Source: Procambarus clarkii
Taxonomy: Eukaryota; Arthropoda; Malacostraca; Decapoda; Cambaridae
Assembly (NCBI RefSeq): GCF_040958095.1
Contig: NC_091193.1
Span: 21,709,047 to 21,773,046 of the forward strand
Length of the DNA: 64,000 nucleotides
Direction: 5' to 3'
The translations under genes were made by a program, and so were the position numbers. This document shows, in pieces, positions 47,272-57,700 of the stretch. The notes under the pieces were generated by a model that was not told the DNA's origin, did not search any database, and was given only the letters and a program-made list of their open reading frames with translations. How positions within the stretch are numbered: position 1 is the stretch's first letter; every line of letters starts with the position of its first letter.

Positions 47272-47755
47272 CCTAGTTAAACACAAGACAAAGTTAGAGA
47301 AGATTCAGAGGTATGCCACTAGAGTCGTCCCGGAACCGAGAGGTATGAGCTACGAGGAAAGGCTAAAGGAGCTGAAACTCACGTTCCTGGAAAACAGAAG
47401 AGTAAGGGAAGACATGATAACCACCTACAAAATCCTCAGGTGAATTGACAGGGTGGACAAAGACAAACTCTTTATAGCACGGGTGGAACACGAACAAGGG
47501 GACACAGGTGGAAACTGAGTACCCAGATGAGCCACAGGGATGTTAGAAAGAACTTTTTTAGTGTCAGAGTAATTCACAAATAGAATGCATTAAGCAGTGA
47601 TGTGGTGGAGGCTGACTCCATACACAGTTTCAAATGTAAATATGATAGAGCCCAATAGGGTCAGGAATCTGTACGTACACCAGTTGATTGACAGTTGAGA
47701 GGTGAGACCAAAGAGCCAGAGCTCAACCCCCGCAAGTACAACTAGGTGAGTACAA
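47272..47755 (+). mobile_element. LINE fragment (RT C-terminus and 3' end)
   Basis: Reads KLEKIQRYATRVVPEPRGMS, YEERLKELKLTFLENRRVRE, DMITTYKILR, then stops, then the tail ending AACCCCCGCAAGTACAACTA. It is a different subfamily from the 18.4/45.3 kb LINE. Confidence 0.82.
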
Positions 47756-47812
47756 TCTTGTAAAGCCACTAGTACACGCAGCGTTTCAGGCAGGTCCTTA
47801 ATCTAACAGATA
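47755..47812 (-). mobile_element. SINE (third family) 3' end fragment
   Basis: The reverse complement has GATTAAGGACCTGCCTGAAA and CTAGTGGCTTTACAAGAT. It abuts the LINE tail. Confidence 0.6.
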
Positions 47813-48299
47813 ATTTTAAGTAGGTAAATTCTAGCAAAATTTATAAAATGATAACAGGTACATTGCAAGAAAAAACGAGAGATTAGTAGGTATATTAAAG
47901 CACATCGGTAGATAGCACTGATAGCTTGATTGGTAATTTAACAAACATTAATAAGTACAATACAGCATATTGATTGCACGTCATATAAGATGACAGCAAT
48001 GATCACAATGGTAAAGTTGTTTGGCTTAGGTACTTAAAGGTTTGGGGATTGGGTGGCACTAGATACAGTGCAATTTTAAAGCACAAGGTAGGACACTATG
48101 AAGATGAAATTAGGTACTTTTTGGTTTTGAATGAGGCAAAAGTTGGACAGCTTTTCAATTCATTAGGGAGTGAGTTCCATAGACATAGTATATCAAATAT
48201 ATACTCGTTACGCCTTAAAATGCACGTGTAAAACTACAAGGTGTAAACCTACACCTTGGACACGATATCTAAGACTTACATTAATGGGTGCATGATACA

Positions 48300-48415
48300 A
48301 GTGGCACAATATGCCAATGTGGCGTTGGTTTGACGTTGAAGCAACGTTGATGACGTCACTATTGGAAACTTTTGTCGGGAGTGGGCGGGGCCTAGCTCAG
48401 CGCAGCACTGCCAGA
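48300..48415. promoter_or_regulatory. Promoter-like motif cluster (CRE, CCAAT, GC box)
   Basis: TGACGTCA at 48,351-48,358, inverted CCAAT (ATTGG) at 48,361-48,365, and GGGCGGGGCC at 48,383-48,392 lie within about 40 bp in otherwise AT-rich DNA, about 3.9 kb upstream of the GPAT4 start codon. The preceding TTGACGTTGAAGCAACGTTG is palindromic and resembles repeat ends, so a transposon origin is possible. No downstream exon is seen. Confidence 0.3.
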
Positions 48416-48426
48416 CGCAAGTAGAT

Positions 48427-48465
<39 letters not shown>

Positions 48466-48466
48466 C
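48427..48466. repeat. (AAT)n microsatellite
   Basis: About 13 AAT units, followed by CTTTATTTAGGTAAGGTACA, probably a retroposon tail. Confidence 0.9.
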
Positions 48467-48844
48467 TTTATTTAGGTAAGGTACATACATAAAGAGATTT
48501 ACATAAAGAGATTATTTGAAACATAAAATGTCTATCATCATCACTGTCAGCCGAGCTGTACGAGTCACGAATAAAATTAGAATAAAAGTTGGCTATTTGA
48601 GCTGTCAACAACTGGCTTTCGAATACAATTTGTAATTTTAAATGAATAATTTCGAAAATTCTCGTTAAATTTAGTCTAGCACGCATTTCTTCGAGAATTT
48701 ATTTATAGATGCAATTCATTTCCATCTAACAGATAATGTACATATATAATCTTTATTTAAATAGAGAGGAAAAGGTACAATAGGAATTAGCAGTATATTT
48801 ATGTGTGAAGAGAGTGGAGACTTAGAGCTTTTATGCAGCCAGTT

Positions 48845-48975
48845 ACAGTCCCGCTCCTGTACCAGGTAAGTCCATTACGGGCTCACCACAGCCCGTGCTA
48901 CTTGCCCCGCTCCTGTGCCAGGTAAGTCCACTACGGGCTCACCATAGTCCGTGCTACTGGCAACTTTTTGTTCCC
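48845..48975. repeat. Tandem duplication of a dispersed repeat
   Basis: A block of about 55 bp (CCCGCTCCTGTACCAGGTAA, GTCCATTACGGGCTCACCAC, AGCCCGTGCTACTTG) is present twice in tandem with few changes. It is a sequence type I associate with decapod short repeats. Each copy carries CAGGTAAGT, a perfect 5' splice consensus. Confidence 0.65.
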
Positions 48976-49169
48976 AGTAGGTGAATCTATGACATGGTAT
49001 CCGGCACCACTAGGCTGCTGCGGCCTTGGCCTCGCGCCTTGCTAAGCCACTTTGAGCTTTATTACTCCTGGTCTTAAGATAGTCTATTAACACTGGTGTG
49101 TTGTGGAGCGCACTCAGAGAGACAGCGCTGGCACTCTCTAATTAACCAGGTCAAGCAATGATAGGAGTA

Positions 49170-49360
49170 AATGAACAAATCCAATTTGTTCATTTAGAGG
49201 TTGAAGAGGTAGAACGGCCTATTGACATAGCTCGAGTGCATGGGAGAGTTGTGTAAAACCCTGGTTTGTGTCTCGGAGAGGCTATATAGGATCCAAGTAG
49301 GTTAGGTACAACTTCTGGTTTCAACTCTTTTGACCATGTCGTAGCTCAGTTAAGGCGGCG
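49170..49360 (+). mobile_element. tRNA-related SINE (first family)
   Basis: Matches 6,262-6,470 in reverse. Ends with GTCGTAGCTCAGTTAAGGC, an A-box-like tRNA head, after which it breaks into the palindrome at 49,364. Confidence 0.65.
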
Positions 49361-49363
49361 TGG

Positions 49364-49485
49364 GTTTATTATGTACCCCATACCCCATGGGTATGGGGTA
49401 CATAATAAACCCCATACCCCATGGGTATGGGGTGCATAATTTATTATGCACCCCATATTGGGTATGGGGTGCATAATAAATGAAC
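49364..49485. repeat. Nested palindromes joined to a LINE tail
   Basis: 49,364-49,410 is a perfect palindrome with 22-bp arms (GTTTATTATGTACCCCATAC / CC) and a 3-base centre. A second inverted repeat with arms TTTATTATGCACCCCATA lies at about 49,439-49,479. The last arm runs into GCATAATAAATGAACTAAAC, the same 3' end as the LINE at 32.8 kb. Confidence 0.85.
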
Positions 49486-49499
49486 TAAACTAACTGTAG

Positions 49500-52460
49500 G
49501 AAGAACAGATAAAAAAATCATTTATAAAATATTTATTAACCAAAACATAACAAATTTAAAAAATGACTATATAATTCATGTTCAAAAAAAATACATATGG
49601 TACTGTATATTTTTATACCAAATAATTTACAGCAAAACATGACTTGATATTCCAGCATTAAGGTGAACAAACACTATCAAATAAGATCATTTTACTGTTA
49701 CTGGTATATGCATTATCTGTAGGAAATTATCTATTTTAATACACTGTACTGAACTGTAATAATAGTACAGCATTTTCCTATGTACTATATATGATGCTAT
49801 ATTATTATTATTATAGGATTTGGTCCACATACAAAGCATTAAAACCAGAGATTATTTAGCACTGCATTTTCTATATATTGAGCAGAGTAGTTCAAGCGTA
49901 TATTCTAAATAGCTTATTTACATATGACTTTTTAAAGAATTATGGTATTTATATTTTTTCATACATGTAAGCCAATCTATAGCCTCGATGCCTCATGCCT
50001 TCCCAGAAATCCTCATCGGGAGGGGGGGAGGGGGTGATGCTACAGTAGAAATTTCTCTCTGTGGCCATAACTATTTGAAGCCCCATCCCTCTCCCTCACC
50101 ATTTTCTTTGAAACACTTGACAGCAATACAGTACACTTTCCTACACTTGTTCCTACTCCTCATGCTTCGGGTAATTCAAATTCTTAGCATATCTTATGAC
50201 AGATTTTCACAATACACCAAATTACACAATTTAAAAACTTCTTTATAACTGAGGTTTCATTTGCACTAATCTAGTAGCATGTGAGAAATGCAAATACTTT
50301 TAAGTTCATGTTGGTTGTAAATTTGTTTACAATGTTTAGAATCTAGTTTCCACACACTAAGTCCCTTAATCTTCTCATTGGCTCTTCTTTCATATTCCTA
50401 TTCATACAATTAATATAATAGGAAAATTAAATGATCCTATGTGTAATTTTAGTAAACTTTGAAATCACTAAAGCATATCAGGGCAATTTTATTAGGTATT
50501 ATTATTGCAATTTTCATCTCTATCACAGCTTACTAATTCAAACCCTGTCCAGTTTAATTTTTGCCTCCTGCAGTGCAGATCATCAAAACAAACGGTAGCC
50601 TGTGTAAATTTCTACTTTAAACTCAAATCATAGTATCTTAACCACTCTCACAAGAAAACAATAATGTAGTGCTGTATTAACTAAAGTAAAATAGTTATAC
50701 TAACTTATGCCCTCAACTCATGCTGAGGAAGCAAGTAATGATAAAATAAGTGAACAGCCAGTACTGTACAGCAATACAGCACTACACTATTCAGGTTACA
50801 GGTAAAAGTGAAACATGTACTGAATATATTGCTGAAGATACCAGTACATGAGCTATATAAAATAGCTTGGATTCACTGATGATATCTCATTCAATAATGA
50901 TACCTAATGATATCTGATTTAAAGGGATCAATGAGAAACAAAATTACCATTAATCTTGTAAATCTTGCCAATCAATGTAAGGTGTTACCAGGTGAAACAA
51001 AGCTTCAACAAGTGTGCTTCCTAGTACATACAGTTTGATAGAGGTTTCTCCTCCCATTGATTGTGTGAGTGGTGCTGTGGAGTGAGGCGTACTGGTGGCA
51101 ATTTACTGATTGAAAGGCAGTTTTGACCAATGTCACTTGCAAGTTAGGCATGGTAAGAGCATTTGGTCTTCAGTGAATGTTACAGAATACAGTATATATG
51201 AATTGATAAATGTATGATGCAACAAGCTGTAATTGCATTGCTTACAAAGGATCAAAACCATTCATATTACACATCTCAAGCAAAGATGTTGTGCTTCTAT
51301 AGTAGATGCAGTGACTTCATGAGTTTGGAAAACAAATTGTTGGTGTTAATGGTCCTAAGTATGGAAAGATATTTTCAATAGGCATTCACAACATGATGAG
51401 GAACAAGGTCTAAATCTGCTTAATATTAATTTACTTTAGTAGCATATAATCTTGTCAAACAAATTTTATAATATTCACGCACAATGATAACCTACTTCTA
51501 ATTACTACTTCATCCTAATGCAAATCTATTATAAATTTATTGTACACACTAAGATCACAATATAAAGTTATTGGCAATAACAATACTGTATATATTTCAC
51601 ACACATCTTCTGCAAACCAAGCATTTTTACAATACCACACTGCATAAATATATATATACAGTACATCTTAATATGACACATTATATTCCAATATGTATAT
51701 AAAACACCCATTCACTGGCTTCTAAAAATTCATATTAAAGTATCAGAGCGATTGAATCCCATTACCAGGGCATAACTAAATCAGCTAACTAAACACACCA
51801 TGAAAGTTTATACAACATTTTGCTTCAAGAAAGCATAAGCACCTTTTGCAGCTAAAAAATATTATATGAGAATATTATACGAGAATTCAAGTTATATCAA
51901 ATTGAAACTATTTACTAAATAAATTAAGATTGTAACTGTGTAAAGTGAACTAAGAAAAACATGATGTCAACAATACAAATGTTGAGGCAAGTTCATATAA
52001 TAGTCTATACACTTCAACATTTTCAAATCAAAACCTTATAATATTTATGAATGGAATGATGCACTAAATATTAAACTAGACCACGAAGTAGAATTTATAT
52101 GGATCTCCTTCATTCCCTATACAATTTAAAACTGCAACCTATAATTTTTAATGATAATCCATGATAATGATTGACACCATCTAATGCAAGAGTGCTGGTT
52201 GACACCTTCCAACTGTGGGGTAGTGATTGATACCATCCATCTCTGGGGTACTGGTTGACACCTTCCAACTGATCGACACCATCAACTTAGGGGTAAAAGA
52301 GTAAATAAGGTTCATTCTGATGCGACCCATGTTACAACTATTTTAACACCACCCATATTACACAGGATATTATAACCCCATCTTATGGGGGTTGTAAAAT
52401 ACAATTATTACAGCCTTAGGGGTTACAAAATATTAGCAACCGTTACAATGGTAGAAGCAG
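49500..52460. other. Intergenic AT-rich sequence, nothing recognised
   Basis: About 3 kb with no recognised gene or repeat family. Short ORFs are not convincing. Confidence 0.5.
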
Positions 52461-52470
52461 TTGTTACACC

Positions 52471-52754
52471 ATTCTGACATCACCCATATTACAACCATTC
52501 TGACATCACCCATATTACAACCATTCTGACATCACCCATATTACAACCATTCTGACATCACCCATATTACAACCATTCTGACATCACCCATATTACAACC
52601 ATTCTGACATCACCCATATTACAACCATTCTGACATCACCCATATTACAGCCATTCTGACATCACCCATATTACAACCATTCTGACATCACCCATATTAC
52701 AACCATTCTGACATCACCCATATTACAACCATTCTGACATCACCCATATTACAA
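52471..52754. repeat. 26-bp minisatellite, about 11 copies
   Basis: Unit ATTCTGACATCACCCATATT plus ACAACC, nearly invariant, with degenerate relatives back to about 52,320. There are no variable spacers, so it is not a CRISPR-like array. Confidence 0.95.
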
Positions 52755-53079
52755 TAATCTAATACCACCCATATTACTAGCATTTTGCTTATTGAGGTTA
52801 AATTTAAAACATTTTCTGTGGTATGCATGTATCAATCAAATACAACAAAAAGCCACAGAAATTCTGAATGGGTGACCTCAAACATATATTGCTGCTAAAT
52901 ACTGGAAAGAAGATATAATATGTATAGTTCACAACTGTTATATCATGTGAATCTCTTACAACAGATATAAAGTACTGTATTACAGTATATTGTCAAGTAA
53001 GAACTCAAACTTTTCAAAAGAAAGATTATAAGTGTGTGACAAACTCGCAAAGAGAGGATTGCCACCTCTGACTGAATTT

Positions 53080-53470
53080 TAAGCTTAACCACATGTATAT
53101 AGCACTTATGCTCAACTCTGTACACCCACATGTACATAGAATTTGTGCTTAGCTCTGTACACCCACAAACTGTATGTATGTATGTACATAAAACTTATAC
53201 TCTACTTACCCCCACGTGTACATAGATCGTATACTCGACTTACCCCCACATGTACAGAGAACGTAAACTTGACTTACATGTGGGGGACATGTACATCGAA
53301 CTTATACCTGACTTACCACCCACATGTGCATCCAACTTATACTTGAGCCTGTACAACCATATGTATGTAGCACTTATCCTCAACTGCGTATAACCATATG
53401 TATATAACACATACGTTTGTCTCTATACAACCACACGTATATACAGCCCATCTTCCTATTTTGGTAGTAT
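53080..53470. repeat. Degenerate tandem repeat, about 35-40-bp unit
   Basis: Repeated CCACATGTACATAGA, ACTTATACT and GACTTACC blocks at irregular spacing, about ten decayed units. Confidence 0.7.
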
Positions 53471-54577
53471 TTATAGTAACAATGAGGACCATAGTATACA
53501 TATACCGACATACACTAAAATTAGAAAGTAGAAATTGGCACTATTGAGTTGGACAAACTGGAAAAGTATTTTCTACTTATGTCGCAAAGACAAACTAAAC
53601 TAACCTAACCTTTCTAGGCCTAATACATGATATCTGAGGCCTAATATAGTGAATGTGTATGCTATACTAGGCCTAGGAATATTTAAATATGTTTTTTAGC
53701 TTCATTTTTTTCCGACTCTATAAAGTGAATAATACAAAGTTCTACTATCTAACTGCTTAGAATGGCAATCTTTGTATTATGGTGCATATAGTTACAAAAC
53801 CTACTATCCAAACAGGAGAATAGGTTGGTGTATACTGTACCAAGTATAGTCTCAACTCCATATGAATATTTTAATATTAAGAAATTAATGTGTAAATATT
53901 TGCTACAGTACATACAATAGTACAACTATTGTATGAAACAGTACATCTGTTTCCCATCAACACTCTTTATAAACAAATAAAATACATGATCAGTACATTT
54001 AAATATACTGTTGTATTGAACAGTAAATATCATGTAAATAAATATGTATGCAAATGTACATAAACAGTACAGTACTGTACTGTATATGTACATTTAAATT
54101 CTTTATAATTTAATAAATTAAGTACATTGGGATATCGTGTGGAACAATCAAGTTCCTGCACATTGTACTCACACCCCCGAAAGTATAGTACTCACCAACC
54201 CCAAAAGCTTAAGACGTTATCCTTTCCTTAACTGGTATCAAGTGCTATTTGAAAAGGTACACACAAATATGACTGTACCAAGATTGAGACTAAGCTAACG
54301 TTGGTTGTCTTGGAGGTGTATATAAGAAGGCATGTATAACAGATAACTTCATGTGGTATGTTGTAGCAAAGTCAGGCAATAATACTTCTATAACAAATGT
54401 AATATTAACCTGGTAATATGCCAATCTTCAGTTAGTTTCTCTAAAATTGCAAAATAATTTGTTAATGTTTTCAATGGCTATTGTATATTACTGTAAAACT
54501 TTCTAACTTCTAATTTTGAGTAGGAAGAAAAAAAGATGGCTTGTTAAATACTCAACTAAAGTTCTCACATAAATTAT

Positions 54578-54583
54578 TTTATT
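54578..54583 (-). terminator. Candidate GCC2 polyadenylation signal
   Basis: AATAAA on the minus strand about 100 bases after the GCC2 stop, in an A/T-rich stretch. It is the first canonical hexamer downstream. A longer 3' UTR cannot be excluded. Confidence 0.45.
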
Positions 54584-54682
54584 ATTTTTAAATACTTTTT
54601 ATATGCAATTACTTTGTCTCAAATGTATTTCTGAAACTTGCAAATCAAGTAAATAATCAAATGTTAGTTCAATGTCAAATTA

Positions 54683-54750
54683 TTATCTGCTGGACCAAAG
54701 GTGAAGATAATTGCCCCAACCAGCTTGGCTGCCTCCGTCTCCATCGTTAC
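54683..54750 (-). CDS. GCC2: GCC2 last exon (C-terminal tail)
   Basis: Acceptor GTTTCAG. The split Gly is followed by NDGDGGSQAGWGNYLHLWSS, R and two consecutive TAA stops. The WxxYLHxW pattern is the characteristic GCC2 end. It is too short to be found as an ORF and was located by splice phase. Confidence 0.9.
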
Positions 54751-57700
54751 CTGAAACATGAAGCAACAAGAGCATTAAACCCTAAACACTGTTAGATTTT
54801 AATCAAGCAAGTCAGGAAAGATTCTTCTATGTTTACAGTTCATTTGAGTACATCTACAACTATAAAGTCTTCTGCAAAGAAATAGAATGCTATTTTGAAA
54901 GGGGAAAAATGCATAATTAACAAAGAATTAAGTATAAATTAAAAACTTCCTTTCTGAGCTTTCTGATTAGGCTACTGTTGCTCACTTAGGCAATACTGAA
55001 TGTCCCAGAAATACTGGGACATCCCAGTTCAGTACAATGTCCTGGCTGTGGTCTTTGCCAGAGCCAGTGACATTGTACAGAACAATATCCAATACAATCT
55101 TCACATTGCCAACTCTGTGAAGATTTTTTTAAACTGACCTTGTTTTGCTATACTGTATATAGGAAGTGGGAGACCCTGGAACATTCTCAAGTATCTTTTA
55201 GTGCTTACGAGGTGTGGGTGTATGTCGGTACTGCATACTTCAGTAATGGTGTCACAGACTATGATGACCAAACCACACACGAGAAGATGAGGACACGATG
55301 ACGTTTTGGTCCATCCAGGACCATTATTAAGTTGATTGTAATAATGGTCCAGGATGGACCAAAATGTCGTCGTCTCCTCATCTTATGGTGTGTTGTTTGA
55401 TCGTCATATCTTCAGTCATGTTGACCAGACCACACTAGAAGGTGAAGGGACGACCCTTCACCTTCGTCCCTTCACCTTCTAGTGCGAGGTCTGGTCAATA
55501 TACTTCAGCCACGTTATTGTGACTCATCATCTGCATATCTTCAGCCATGTTATTGTGACAGACTATGTATATGTTCATAAAAGCTTCCTTTAGATTTTTA
55601 TATGCTTTTTTCATGAATGCCAACTTCCCATATATCACTGATGTTATCTTGTTTAGGTGTACCTCTGATGTTAGTGTTTGAATAATATAAATTCCAAAGC
55701 CTCTCCTCTTCATTTCTTGTAGTCACCTTCCCTGGTGATTACCTGGTCTATTGTGCCCCAGTAACCATTGTTTGTTATAAGCACATGCCTTAATAATATG
55801 CTAGCATGTAGCCTTCTCTTTTTCTTACAAGTAATCTTGTTAGTCTTGAAGGGCAACACTTCATACAAAAAACTGCTGTGCAGAAATGTAAAATTGTCAA
55901 TATGACTGTCTTTTCAAAGAATGGCTGTGAACTCCATTTTGAATCATTTAGCCATGCTAAGAATTATCCACAAATTTTTCTGACAACCTTGTTAAAAGTT
56001 TACATAAATAATAAAGACTATTTTTAACTAATTAATAAATTTTCAAATGTAGTTTGATTGACAACAAAATTTACAAAGAGCTCACCAAGAGCCAGGAGTT
56101 CAAGCTGAGAAGTTTCTGTTGGTGAGAGTTGCAGAACAGTCTTCAAAACTGGCACCAAATGCTTCCTTTCTTCACCGTTCTTCAGCACTAGAAACTAAAA
56201 ATCATTAAGTCTATTAAAATATGTGAATTCAAATGAATGAACAACATAACTATTCAGGAGAATATCATGAATAGGATAAAATTATTTTGACTAAGAAAGG
56301 CCAAGATTTCTACTAAGTTCGATAAGATCTAAATATTATGCATTACACAGACACAAGGATAATGTAGACCAGTAAGTGTCAAAAAGAATACAGAGACTCT
56401 CAGTGAGAGAAAGAAGAAGATGTGGAGAGAGAACAAATGGATCTCCCAAGAATCAACTCTCAGACAATTGTTTATACATTATATACTAACCTACCTAGAT
56501 GTTGGGAAACATCAACATGAGATTAGACTTTCTTTGTAGAAAACAAAAATTGCTAAAAGCAACAGAACTGGTACAAGAAATGATTTCACAGATTCAGTTC
56601 AAACTAATGTTCTGGAGTACAGGAAATAGGTGTAGAGGAAAGAAGGCCAGTGGTATTGTATTTTCAAGTGGAAAGGACCTAAGGTGGATTGAATGATTAA
56701 TTAACACTGTAAATCATTTTTGTTGCAATAATAAGATCATTTATACCTTATAAACACAATATTCAACTCAGTTTTGGGTAAGTTTACAATTTCAGCTCAA
56801 TACCCCAAATGGAAAATTTAAACTTAAAGGAACAGAACTCTATTTGTGGCTAGTCTGGGCCCCTCAGTAACTTCCCGAGTTACTCACAGAGCACGGGGAA
56901 AGAAGTGTGCCCTTGAACCGGAAGAAGGGTAGAAGACAAAAACATCAAGAGCTCCATGAAAGCAGCCAAGAGCAAAAGAAAAAAAGAATTCTGGAAGGAA
57001 AGAAGCAAATAGGGTGTCAGTCAAACAAGGTTGATGACAGCAACAGCCAGTGAACTATCACCCAAACAGCAGGCCGAGATAAATCAGAAATGACCAGCCA
57101 AGAATCAAGTGGTAAATTAGAGGAGCCCACCAAAGAAACATAAGCCACTGGGACATAACTCAGAAAGTAGAAAGTGAAGTTTATTGCAGACGTCACATAT
57201 CCAATAATGAATAAAGAACCCCAAAGGGATAACAAAAACAAAGAAAACTCAAGAGAAGAAAACCCAGAAAAAGTCTGGAAGACACAGCAGGGCCACATAC
57301 CTTCAAGGATGCACCCAAAAAGACATCCCGGTATAATGTGTCTACTGCCAATACGGTAAAGCTAACAGAAAGAAGCCAGCAACTAGATGCCAAAACTGAT
57401 CACCAAAGAGAACCAGAGAGGTGCAAAAGTCAGAGTGATCAACACCCCAAAATTCTGACCGAGGAAAAGATGCCCCTCCTAAATAGTCTCACAAAGAGAA
57501 AACTCATGGAAAAACCCACTGCTAGGAAGGAATAATCCAACTGAAGATTGTAGTCCAGATGCCACCACCAAAACCAAGAGAGGAGATAGCCAACAACACA
57601 GTCAGCTTGTGCAACCCACAACAGAACATAGAAAGGCGTCAAATGGACCCCAGATAAAGCCGGGAACAACCACCTAGCAAACCAGGAAATCACAGATGAC

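Noticed and set aside
33703-52754. CRISPR-like arrays (21-bp and 26-bp repeats)
   Set aside because: Direct tandem units without unique spacers, in a eukaryotic genome; ordinary minisatellites.
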